Below, piece by piece: positions 12,272 through 22,877 of a stretch of DNA of 64,000 nucleotides. Origin of the DNA: Inia geoffrensis (lineage: Eukaryota; Chordata; Mammalia; Artiodactyla; Iniidae); contig CM070900.1 of NCBI GenBank assembly GCA_036417435.1, positions 170,118,815-170,182,814 of the forward strand, in the 5' to 3' direction. The notes under the pieces were generated by a model. The model was not told the origin of the DNA and made no database searches. It saw only the letters and a list, made by a program, of their open reading frames with translations. Each line of letters starts with the position of its first letter. Within the stretch, counting starts at the first letter, position 1. The translations under genes were made by a program, and so were the position numbers.

Positions 12272-14410
12272 AAGAGTAACTCATTTGAGAAGTTGTTGAT
12301 AGAGAATTTAACTTAATCGTGGAGAATGAGAAATTCCTTTGTGAATAAACTTATTTTGTTTTCCCCTTCAAATGATGTATTCATTGATGATCAACATAAG
12401 AGGAGCTATTGCAAGAAACATGTACCAAGATGAACAAGTTTACTCTTGTTTGCTTCAGTGGCAATTAACTAACAACATATAGTGACATTGTAATAACTTA
12501 CTTGTATGTGTCTTTGGGCTGAGCCCTCTGGTCACAGTTCTTTAAACATCACAGCTATTATTTTACAGTGGTATAAACTGAGGCCCAGGAAGACCCAATC
12601 ATGTCTTCAGTAAAGATGGGAAAATAATTTGAACATAAGCAGCCAGATTCTAAAGGTCAAAATACTAACTGCTATACTGCTAAAGGTTAATCTAAATATT
12701 TATCTGGGTTTTTGAGTTGCTTTGTAATTCTAGGATTGTTGAAAATATAAATAAATTTCATAGTTTTTAGTAGCGTCTTAAACAAAATAGAAATTCAAAA
12801 CAAGTCAGTAAAAAATGTACAATATTTGATTCTTTAAGATGTGATAACTATGGGCCTTATTATATACCTGCAAGAATTCTATACACTTACATAGGTTTCC
12901 CTGGTTTAAACCTTACAATAACTTTAAATCTGAAAAATGTTTAATTCAACTATGAGAAAATTGACATTGTTCAGGCTAGAAATATAGAAACAAAATGTAC
13001 AGTTCTTTTGTTGACATTTTTTGTACATATGGAAAAAATTTTATTACTTATTACCTTTCATTTTTCTAGACAACTACAAAGTCCTTATAAGATTTAGACA
13101 TAACTAAGAATTTATTGACGAAATTCAGTGGATTTGTGATACAGATCTACAGCTCTAATTTTTATGAGGATTGGATCTTGGTAGCCAATGATGAATTTGC
13201 TTTTACTTTAAGACATTTTATAGTATTTTAATGATATAGTGGCCGCGTGTCGAGATATTAGGATGGTGAAGTGTTTTTGAGGCTATCTTGTTATGCTTCA
13301 CTTAGCTCCTAAGAATGAAGGAATGTCCAAGCCTGTGATCTTTATTACTGACTTAAATGTTTTGGGTTTACATTTTACCTGCTAGAGGTTCAGTTTCTTT
13401 GCTTTCTCTCAAAGTGCTGAGTGCTCTGTGTAACTACAAATTTCATAGCTGTTTCCCTTCTCTCTATAATTTATATACATGCTCTCAGAGAATAGCCCTT
13501 TTCTATTTTAAATTTTAAAATTATTTTGATTTTTTAAAGATTAGTTACTTTAAATATATCATAGATATAAATCGTTCTCCATGGAAAATATTGTAATAAT
13601 CAGGATCCAGTTTACAAACTGCCCCAGATTATTTAATAAGAGAATGTGAGTAATTTTCAGAGAGAAATGAGCTAAAGAGTAGATAATCACAGGAGGAAAT
13701 GAAAAATCAGTTACCAGAAAAAGAAAAACCAAAACAAAACAGTAAATAAAAGCTTTCTTTCAAATATGGTGTCCATATTTGGGTATCAAATGGTAAATGA
13801 CTCTAGTTAAAATGGCGTCTTTCTTCAGAGACATTTGGCCGTGGCCTCCAGTGACAGTAAATAAATCCAACTTGATTAGGAACAACAGGGATTTGATTCA
13901 GTTCAAGGGAACAGTTGTGATAAAGCTATATAAAAAGACTTCAGAATAAATATGTCTAAATACTCAAAATATATAAAACAAATATTTCCATGTGTGAGTG
14001 TGATCAAGTCATTGTTAAGAGGAAAAGTTAGATGTCCTTATAAAATAATTAAATGCATACAGGCAAGTACAAGATATTATGGATAGAACAATAAATTCAA
14101 TCCTACTCTAAAGAAACTTTCTGTATAATCATGAAAACAAAATACAATTATTTTGCTCTCCTCATTTGACAAAGACTTTTAATACAAATTGAAATAGATA
14201 AATAAGATGAAAGAAGTAAGAATATAGAATTTTGTAATAAGGAAGCAATAAATGCTTCCTAGAAGAATTTGGCAAGGCTTCATGGGAAGACCTTGAGCAA
14301 AGGCATAATCACATTCTTTACTTATTTACCCAGGTATTATTGTCCATATTTTTAATAATGAGAAAACTGCCATGACATGCTTGCTATCTAAGCTCTTAAG
14401 TGCACAGCCC

Positions 14411-14412
<2 letters not shown>

Positions 14413-14470
<58 letters not shown>
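14413..14470. repeat. (AT)n microsatellite
   Basis: About 57 bp of uninterrupted AT/TA dinucleotides, directly against the tail side of an antisense L1 end. Confidence 0.97.
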
Positions 14471-14472
<2 letters not shown>

Positions 14473-14663
14473 ACATCGTTATTAGAATATAATTGCTTTA
14501 CAATGGTGTGTCATTTTCTGCTTTATAACAAAGTGAATCAGTTATACATATACATATGTCCCCATAGCTCTTCCCTCTTGCATCTCCCTCCCTCCCACCC
14601 TCCCTATCCCACCCCTCTAGGTGTTCACAAAGCACCTGAGCTGATCTCCCTGTGCAGAGCCCA
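14471..14663 (-). mobile_element. L1 3' end, antisense, joined to (AT)n
   Basis: TTTACAATGGTGTGTCATTT...GTGAATCAGTTATACATATAC is the complement of the cetartiodactyl L1 3' UTR. The element ends abruptly at about 14663. Its tail side abuts a 57-bp (AT)n tract. Confidence 0.8.
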
Positions 14664-15984
14664 TATTTAATCAATATTTGCCTAAACTTTATTTTCTTCC
14701 CATTAGAGGAAGCTGCTTTGAGGTCTCTGAAAAATAAACCAAAGGCCAGGTGTAAAGCTTTGGGAGCAGACGAGGGTTAACATCTAGAAACGTAAGATCA
14801 TACACAGTCAGCAGACCACATATGACTATTAAAAAATAACTAAAAAAAGACTCCCAGAATGAGGAAAGCATAAGCAACTTTGAGGAAAAGTATAGCAACT
14901 ATGATTTTAATAATATGTAGATTATAGTGCATTTCCTTTTCTTTAGAAAGCTATTTTATTCATATCACATGCTTCCAAATAGAATTTAAGGACAGAATAG
15001 TTCTGCCTTTATTAATTTAATAATTTGATCTAGTGTTTAACTTCTCATCAAACATTTAAACCAAACGACGGAGCTATCTAAATTAAGATGTAATCTGTGA
15101 TGAGGAAAATAAGAATGAGGAGGAGGGTTAGGAAAAAACAAAACTAAAAGGAACTAGTAGGAAATTAGCAAATATTATTTAAGGAAGTTTGAGAGAAACA
15201 TATTAGGATTCCTCAGAAAACAATTTAATTGCGATGTTGATGAAGCAATTACAATCTAAGTGTTGTATGTGGCTTAAATTCTTAGTAAAGTGTTTATAGA
15301 AATAAATTGAACTGAATTTACTTTCATTTAGTTATCTGCCACCAGACCCCCCCCAAAAAATATATTAAAAAAGCAAACTCTAGCAAAGAGTGAAGGGTAA
15401 AGAGATTTTGATCTATTATTAGTACCTGGACAAAATATTTCCTACCTTGACCTGAGTCATTACTCTTAGCATTATTATTGCTTAAAAAATGAGATGTAAT
15501 ACTTTTAAAGTACTCTGTATCATCAAGTACTCTTTTACAAAATGTGTTTGAGAATTGGGACAGGGTCAAAGTTAGCTTTTCCATTAACTGTGAGAAAGAT
15601 ATTAGGCAAATTAAAAGAAACAATTTTAAGGGGAGTGTTTACCTAATGAAGAGAACAAAACTTTAAGGCATTTCTGAAAACTCATTTTCAGAAAAATAAT
15701 AAAATTGTTCTCTGTCGAGTGGTTTGCACAGATTAAGTTAATGCATTAATTTTTGATTTCCATTGAATTGTTAAAACAGGTTTCTTATCAACAGTCACTG
15801 TGCATACTTTTATGAACTATAGATTTGTATCATATATCTATCCTAAGCATCTTTTTTAAATTTGAATTTCATCTACTCACCAAGTAAGTATAACATGACT
15901 CAAACACAGTATGTACCTAAAAGTTTTATTCATTTAAATTGGGAGTTGGGCCAAATTAGACAGTTTATATTATATTGTGATTTT

Positions 15985-16243
15985 TGCTGAAACCTGGCCT
16001 CTGTATACCAGCACAAAATTGAATCTCCAAGACAGATTTTTGGGTGAAGTAGAAAAGAATAGCTTTATTGCAGGGAGCCAAGCAAGGAGTACAGGGCAAC
16101 TAGTGCTTAAAAGACCCAAACTCCCGGAAGGCTTTCAGGGGAAGGTTTTTAAAGACAGGGTGAGGGAATGGGGTTGTGGGGTGTGTGATTAGCCCTTGGA
16201 CATTTTTCTGATTGGTTGGTAGTGAGGTAATTGGGAGTCAGCA
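15985..16243 (-). mobile_element. short LTR-like element, antisense
   Basis: It begins TGCTGA and ends TCAGCA, a perfect 6-bp terminal inverted repeat of the TG...CA kind. On the minus strand it has CCAATCAG near the upstream side and AATAAAG (16064-16069 on the plus strand as TTTATT), as expected for U3 and R of a retroviral LTR. There is no primer-binding site or polypurine tract on either side, so it would be a solo LTR. The family is not identified, and I see no clear target duplication. Confidence 0.55.
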
Positions 16244-16499
16244 AATACATGCAGAAGAGCTTTAAATAATATCATGCAGTTTAATTGGAGTAAATGAGAA
16301 AAGAAGAAAGGAATTCCAAAAACTGATGGAGTTTCTACTTAAGGAATGGCAGCATGAGAAGCTCTGCAAACATGCTCCCAGTTAAACAGCATAAATGGTG
16401 AAAATTATTTTTTTAAAAATTACAATCATATACGGTCTCTGGAAAATTTCCTAAGAGCATATAGCAAATGAAGAAACATTTATTCAAGAAGATATATTA

Positions 16500-16960
16500 A
16501 AATACGATAAGAACATCAAGAGACGGTGGCACTTGACCCCAGACCTGTTTCTTCCCTTCCACTCCCATCTCCCAGCTCAGCCTGATAGAGATTTCTCTCT
16601 GGACTCTGCATGGAATGGCTGAGAAAACATGGCTCCTCTCTCCTCAGCTCTCAATCATGGGAGACAGTATCTTACCAGCAGGGGCAGGATGCCAGCATTT
16701 CTCATCTTCTCCAACTCTGAGTTTCCAGAAGCGAAATTCCTGGTGAGTGTGGTTGAGATTGGCAGTTTGTTTCCTCCACTCACTCCACTTCACTCACAGG
16801 GCAGAGGCCCTACCGCAGGCAGGCTGATAATATGGGGCCCAATCACTGGCCTCATGTTGCTTTTTCCACTCCCAGAGAGTCAAAATGAGAAGACCATCAT
16901 GCCTCCATCCACTGCCGGCAGCAGTGACACAGAGAATTTCCCAGGGTAAGAGAGCCCGTA
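16500..16960. other. unassigned moderately GC-rich stretch
   Basis: More GC-rich than its surroundings, with a 106-codon plus frame (16629-16949) that has no recognisable family. It may be the 5' or internal part of an L1 or ERV, but I cannot name it. Confidence 0.4.
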
Positions 16961-17899
16961 GGATTGGAGAACTTTAGCTCTCCCCAAAATATTTTCCTTC
17001 ATTTTTTTCAGTTTTAAGAGACATAAAATAATAAAAGTACTAAGTAACAATGTTTTATTGTATTTTTTACTGTATCAGTGTACTACAGATAACAATATAT
17101 GTATTACATATATGTATAGATACATAATAGCACATGGCTACCTAGGAGTAACATTTCTATATTTTATTAGAATTAAGTTAATATACATTTGAATCTAAGT
17201 TAAGCTGCATATGGTAACATCTAGAGCAGATAATAAGAAAATAACTCAAAAATATTGTGTAACATTATTAAAAGAATTAACATTCCACTAGAAAATATAC
17301 ACGTAATGCAAAAGAAAGTAGCAGAGGAGAAATCAGAAACCTTGCACCATCACAATTTTTATCCTATAGAAGTGAAATTTCTGGAAAATTGGAGCTTATC
17401 CCAATTAATGAATTAAATGAAAAAGTTTTGAACTAATAAGTTTAAAATGTTTTAAAACCTACTGCACAACTTGAATATATGAAAATGATTGAATTATTCA
17501 TTTTAAACTGGGAAATTGTATAGTATGTGAATGAAGCTATTATTAAAAATAAGGCTTAGGAAAAAAGTAAGCATATATTTGAAAAATGAGGCTTAATTGC
17601 AGAGCTCAGAGTAGGATATGTTTGTTAAGGTTAGAACAGAGTGCTAATAGGAAACAATAATTAGAAAGTATTATGTTCCATGCAAAGTAAGAGAAATAGA
17701 TTTCATTCTATATGGAAAATAGTTACAGAATCTCAGCATTGCAAGGTACATTCAGACTCTCCAATCACGCTTAAATTTGTTCCACCACACCTGCACCAAC
17801 TATTTCGACGTCAATATCTGAGTAGTCCTGGTACTTTACGGTTTTCTGAGGAAACCCGTTATGATCCTGTGCAGCTCTGACATCAAAAAGTCTTTGATA

Positions 17900-18137
17900 G
17901 GGGCTTCCCTGGTGGCACAGTGGTTGGGAGTCCGCCTGCCGATGCAGGGGTCGCGGGTTCGTGCCCCGGTCCGGGAGGATCCCACATGCCGCGGAGCTGC
18001 TGGGCCTGTGAGCTATGGCCACTGAGCCTGCGCGTCTAGAGCCTGTGTTCCGCAACGCGAGAGGCCACGACAGTGAGAGGCCCGCGTACTGCAAAAAAAA
18101 TAATAATAAATAATAAATAAATAAATAAAATAAAAAT
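17900..18137 (+). mobile_element. CHR-2-type SINE, sense
   Basis: Typical head GGGGCTTCCCTGGTGGCACAG, GGGTTCGTGCCCCGGTCCGG and a tail of A with (AATA)n. Exact 13-bp duplication AAAGTCTTTGATA at 17887-17899 and 18138-18150. Confidence 0.95.
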
Positions 18138-18239
18138 AAAGTCTTTGATATACTTATCTAAAATCTTAATTTCTATAGATTCCATTTTCCTCTCCTATCT
18201 GTATCCCACTGAAACATAACAAGTAAATCTAACACCTGC

Positions 18240-18985
18240 TTCACATGAGTGTCCTGATCAAATTAAAGGTGACTAGCATGTTTTATGTCTTCTTTCCTTC
18301 AGCCTGCATAGCTCTAGTTATTTCAACTACTCACAACCCATTGAATCAAATATCTTTCCAGCCTCTTATCTTTGTCTCTTGGCAAGATTCTGGTCTACAG
18401 GAAATGCTTACAGCCTTGTCCCCTTCAAATACATCCACCCTGTGCCTTAAAAATGATGAACTCTTAACCCATACCTTAATTATACCTTTCAAAGTGTTCA
18501 TTACCCACAAGATCATGTCTCACCTCTTTAATAGAACTTATGAGACCCTCCTTGACCTAAATCACTTATCTTTTTTCATATTATTATGCCTTTCAGATAT
18601 TTTCCCATATTTCCCAACAGCTTATATTTTCCCACACAAGCTCTATGGTTTTGCTACTGCTGTTGCAGCTCGCTGAAATACCTTTCCTCACTTTGTCTGC
18701 CTCTCTCTTCTTGTGAATAATTCCTTTATAGCCTTCTAATGTCAGCCACATACCGTGTGCAGGAAGGTTTACCTGAATCAATAGGTGTTGAACCAGGCAT
18801 CTTTTCTTTGCACTCCTGTAGTGTCTTTTCTGTCTTTCTACCAGGCATAAAAATCATCTGTTTATATGTGTTTCCCCAACTAGACTCTTTATTAGTGGGC
18901 ATCTTACTTTACTACTTTTTATGTGTTTCAACCCTAGTACAATGTCTAGTGCACAGTGGGCACTCCTCAAATATTTAGTGAATTC
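18240..18985 (+). mobile_element. L2-like stretch, sense
   Basis: The right end reads AGACTCTTTATTAGTGGGCAT...AGTACAATGTCTAGTGCACAG...GGGCACTCCTCAAATATTTAGTGAAT, matching the L2 3' end pattern. The T/C-rich sequence to the left fits L2 3' UTR. A 143-codon frame here (18245-18676) is part of it and not a gene. Confidence 0.6.
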
Positions 18986-19719
18986 TACAATTAAATACCA
19001 ACTATCGTTAGTCTACACCAACAATTCTTTAGAAATGCTATAGTCACGAAGGAGGTTCAGTAACAATTTGCTTCTTAAGTTAGGCATGTGCTCAAGTTGA
19101 ATAAAGGTGCTGAAAAGGGGTATTGTGAGAAGATGCTTTTTTGTTCATAAGAGGACATCAGGCAGTAGAGAGAATTAAGCTCATTGTATCTTGTACTCCT
19201 TGAGTTTTAAATGTACCTTAAGTTCATTTATAATTTTTGAGAGCAGTTCTATGATATAGCATGTTACATTGAACTCATAAGGCATGCATTATCATAAATC
19301 AACAACAGAAATATCAAAGGTAGATAAAAACCTTGGTTCATACTCTGATCTTATCAGTTACTAACAAATATTGACAAGTTATAAATGTCACCTATAAAGG
19401 CAAACTAGTTTTGATCTAGCGCCAAAATGATATGCAAACTGTCCCAGTTTTAGGTAACCAGTTTGTCAAAATTATAACTTGCAATTTTGAAACACATGTC
19501 TTAACTAACTTTTCATGACTGCCGGGGGATTTAGGTGTGCTGACTACTATGATGTCATCTGTTTCAGCCACTGTTTGTAAGGACTTCACCTTGATTCCCC
19601 GGCCAGAAAAATGGTGATAAGCATATTGTGCATTCAGTCTTTTGATTAGCAGAGCCCTTTTCCACTTAAAAATGATCCATTTAAAATTGGTAAGACTATC
19701 TTATGATAATTATTTGGAA

Positions 19720-19900
19720 AACATTGATGACCTTGTTCAAATATCAGCTCTAAAACTTTCTAACTGTGTGAAGTTCAGCATATGTTTTTTCATTCATATG
19801 TAAAATAGGGAGATTAGTAATACCCATTTTTTAGGGTCGTTCTGGGAATTTGTTAACATATATAAATATTTAGAACAATACCTGGCATGTGGAAAGATTT
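19720..19900 (+). mobile_element. MIR-like SINE
   Basis: TAACTGTGTGAAGTTCAGCA, CATATGTAAAATAGGGAGATTAGTAATACCC, and then GAACAATACCTGGCATGTGG follow the MIR core and 3' order. Confidence 0.65.
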
Positions 19901-20569
19901 CAAAATGTCCATTAATATGATGATTGAAAATACGTTTGAAAATAATTTTACATATATCACTCTATATATCCACTGTTAAATAAAGGTTTATACAAATGCA
20001 ATATGTCTTTTATTCACTTTCTTGCATTTCTTAGTCCAGCTCCTTTACATAAAGAAGGCAACCTCTGTTACTATCAAGAAGGTTGGCTAATACAGAAGAT
20101 AAAGAGACATTATTAGCCAAGGTCACTGTTTTTTTTTGTTTTTTTTTTTTAAGAAAGTTGTCCTGATATTTAGAGTAATAAAACAACCATGGCCCTTTTA
20201 TATGTGTTTGAGGGAAATATTTCTGTACAATTATCTCATTGTCAGTTAAAAATTGTCCCCTTAGTTTCCCTAACATTTTTTTTTTTTTTTTCTGTCCATG
20301 GAAACGAAGACTCTACCTGTGTTCTGACCTCAGTTCTTTGTAACTACTTCCAGATGCCTCTCCCACCCCCAGCTCTTCCCACAGTCACTATTAAGTAATC
20401 TTTTACTGCTTGAAAAAGTTTTAATATTCAGCAGGTTAAGGAAATCCATGGTCAGCTTTAGAATTTTAGTCTCTGCTGAGCTTTCAAGGTGTCAAGGCCC
20501 TAAAATAATACGAACAGCAGGAGTACTAAATCTTTCATTATTTCCAGTTTCCCCTTGAGCATACTGACT

Positions 20570-20611
20570 TTGCAATAAAGAAGCTGTCATTTATACTCTT
20601 CTTTATTGCAA
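20570..20611 (+). repeat. perfect 14-bp inverted repeat (hairpin) upstream of exon 20723
   Basis: TTGCAATAAAGAAG (20570-20583) is the exact reverse complement of CTTCTTTATTGCAA (20598-20611), with a 14-nt loop. It ends 111 bp before the exon. The function is unknown. Confidence 0.9.
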
Positions 20612-20722
20612 GGTAGGTAATAGCTGCAGGAAGAAAAATAAGAAACTGTGTCGTTAGCCTGACTGCCATCATGATTAATGTGTAATCATTGCACATTTGC
20701 ATCTACTCTTTTTTATATACAG

Positions 20723-20859
20723 GTACTTCATAGATTGGAAGAGTGATGGGGACAGCTACTTTACAATAGATGCAACTGAAGGAACCATCTCTACTAGTGA
20801 ATTACTAGACAGAGAAAGCACCGCGCAGTATAATTTCTCCATAATTGCGAGTAAAGTTA
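20723..20859 (+). CDS. CDH19: CDH19 exon 8 equivalent: core of EC4
   Basis: This is a 137-nt exon, acceptor TATATACAG ending at 20722 and donor GTAAGT from 20860. It finishes the split Arg codon and encodes [20 protein letters not shown] and onward to IIASKV, ending with one base of a Ser codon. It holds the middle of EC4, including the LLDRES calcium-binding motif (LDRE) and an N-glycosylation sequon in YNFSII. The open frame runs past the donor to an in-frame TGA at about 20922, so failure to splice here would add a short tail and truncate the protein before the membrane. A perfect 14-bp inverted repeat lies about 110 bp upstream (20570-20611). Start and end were chosen because both junction codons restore a continuous cadherin reading. 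Confidence 0.93.
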
Positions 20860-21914
20860 GTAAGTATGGCATGGACGGAATCAATGTTATACTGCAGTTC
20901 TTTGGATTTCACACTCTTAAATGAATCCCTGCTGAGGCGTTTTCATTTTCGGACTGACAGCCAAGTGGTCTCTTGGGGAAACTCAGAAACCTGCTCCTTT
21001 TCCTCATAACATAAGTTCAGAAAAATTCTGACAGCTGCCAGTGAGCCCTGTTTGCAGGACTGCATGAATATCTAGCAGTGCATTTCATGGTGAGATCTCA
21101 TCCTTTTCCACCCTGTAACCTCAAAAATCCACCGGAGTTCCGTCTTTCCACATCTTCATCCCTGTATGTATTATTGAGAGCTTCACAGACCAGGCAGGAG
21201 GAAATAACCATCACATGAAATCATCTTTTCTGAAATATTTTCTGAAATTGAAGAGAGCATTTTTAAATTCACCCCTCTTCTCTCTCCCTCCTTTCATTAA
21301 AATGTATTTTGTTACTAACATCATTGTGAAATATACAGGAGTCTTAAGTGCAATTCTTCAAGTGCAATTCTTCACTCAGAACCTATAGGATTGTTAAGAA
21401 TCACTCCTTGTGTTGGTTTCTGCTTGGTCCAGAAGTGAATCCTTTAGACTGAGAGTGATTATAGGTCTTATGTGTTTGGCTGGACAATTCAGGATATTAT
21501 CACAACTTCCAAAGGTAACAGATGAGGGTGGGAGTGGAGACCTTGGCTATCAACATAGTTATCTGTAACAGAAGTGCATCTTACCAGCCCTTCTGCTTAG
21601 GTTCTCTTGAAAGATTTGAGGAAATCCCTTCTGAGTATCTTTCATTTTGTTTTCCTCCTATTTTCTTCCTTGCCTCTGGTACAAGTACGCTGACAGCTAA
21701 TGTCACCTTTCAGTGCAGGGAGAAGCTAACTGTGAACATTTCCGTTGAGGGGTTTTGGGTCCGTCTCAACTCAGTGGGTGTAAATGGGAAACAGTTTTGT
21801 TAATCTTCAAAAACTGCTTCCAAACATGCATAATCAGACACTTATTCCCGGGCCTTAATGATACCTTTAGCTGATTTCATTACTTTTACGTTATTCTGAT
21901 TATTAAAGGTAAAT

Positions 21915-22300
21915 TTAGCATAAAAGAACATGCAGCTTCTGTCTTGTTTGTTGGACTACTTCTCTGTTATGTTAGAAGACTACTGCTCTGAGGCTGCCAT
22001 ATTAGAGAGGTCACATGTTGGTGGTCAGGTTGACAATCCCAGCTCAGCTCAGCCTTCTAACCGGAGCGCTGGATATGTAAGTAAAACCATCTTGCAACCT
22101 CTAGCCAGGCTGCTTGCTAGCTGAATACCACAATGTCACCTCCATCATTCCCATGTGGAATGGAATATATACACAGCCAAACCTTTGTGCCCAGATTCTG
22201 AGGCACAAAATTGGGAGAAATACTAAAATTGTTATTATTTCAAGCAACTATATTTTTGTGGTCATTTGTTGTTGTACAACAATAAATAACTGAAGAACTC
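21915..22300 (+). mobile_element. LTR-like repeat 3' part, sense
   Basis: Ends with TTGTTATTATTTCAAGCAAC...TTGTTGTTGTACAACAATAAAT, the common end of MaLR/ERVL LTRs, preceded by moderately GC-rich DNA. The left border is uncertain. Confidence 0.4.
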
Positions 22301-22406
22301 AATGACACCATAAGTTGGAACTTTGATTCCTTGGTAGTGGGGGTAAAGATTCTCCAGCTGGAGCAGAGAGGAGAGAGAGAGAAGCAAAAATACATAAATC
22401 TCTCTT

Positions 22407-22495
22407 TTAAAGATTTTTTATTGAAATATAGTTGATTTGCAAAGTTGCGATCATTTAAGATGTATGGCAAAATGACTCAATTATACATGTATATG

Positions 22496-22534
<39 letters not shown>

Positions 22535-22877
22535 TTTTTTTACATTCTCTTCCGTTGTAGGTTATTACAAGATGTTGAGTATAATTCCCTGTGCTATACA
22601 GTAAGTCCTTGTTGGGTGTCTGTTTTATATATAGTAGCGTGTATATTTTAATCCTAAACTCCTAATTTATCCCTTCACCCTCTTTCCCCTTTGGTAACCA
22701 TAAGTTTGTTTTCTATGTCTGTGAGTCTATTTCTGTCTTGGAAATAAGTTCATTTGTATAATTTTTTTAGATCGCACATATAAGCAATATCTCATATTTG
22801 TCTTTCTCTCTCTGACTTCGCTTACTTAATTTGATCATCTCTAGCTCCATCCATGTTGCTGCAAATGGCATTATTTC
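22407..22877 (-). mobile_element. 5'-truncated L1 with 15-bp target duplication, antisense
   Basis: The plus strand starts with the T-rich tail then TTATTGAAATATAGTTGATT, continues through TAGGTTATTACAAGATGTTG and CCCTGTGCTATACAGTAAGT, and ends in the CATCCATGTTGCTGCAAATG block. Exact duplication ACATAAATCTCTCTT at 22392-22406 and 22878-22892. An (AT)n stretch lies inside at 22500-22531. Confidence 0.9.
22500..22531. repeat. (AT)n microsatellite inside L1
   Basis: About 32 bp of AT dinucleotides within the antisense L1 3' UTR. Confidence 0.95.

Larger units (their letters stand above)
4604..20722 (+). other. CDH19: 16.1 kb intron between exon 7 and 8 equivalents
   Basis: The intron opens with GTAAGA and closes with TATATACAG. 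Contents in order: MIR-like piece about 4800-4945; G-rich runs 5385-5481; poly(A) 5711-5733; CHR SINE 6401-6786; old antisense L1 8795-9805; TTTTTC repeat about 10719-10753; CHR SINE 12059-12271; (AT)n and L1 end 14413-14660; LTR-like element 15985-16243; unassigned moderately GC-rich stretch 16500-16960; CHR SINE 17900-18137; L2-like 18240-18985; MIR-like 19720-19900; hairpin 20570-20611. In 6801-8794, 9810-12040, 12290-14410, 14664-15984 and 16960-17885 I see no gene and at most faint MIR-like remnants. Confidence 0.85.

Noticed and set aside
12035..12316. Open frames with recurring phrases such as AGDTGSCP / HVGSSRTGARTRVPC at 12, 34, 43, 48, 50 and 52 kb
   Set aside because: These are the six-frame translations of CHR SINE copies. 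Their repetition comes from the repeat and not from a protein family.
16629..16949. 106-codon plus frame as a novel exon
   Set aside because: It has no homology that I recognise, sits in likely repeat DNA, and no cadherin exon is missing between the 254- and 137-nt exons, whose phases already match.
18245..18676. 143-codon plus frame as a small gene
   Set aside because: It lies within an L2-like stretch, is pyrimidine-driven in composition (rich in Leu, Phe, Ser, Thr), and shows no conserved motif.
20860..20924. Extension of the 20723 exon to the in-frame TGA at about 20922 as an alternative terminal exon
   Set aside because: The donor at 20860 is a strong GTAAGT and the downstream exon phase fits it. 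There is no poly(A) signal close after the TGA to support a truncated secreted form.
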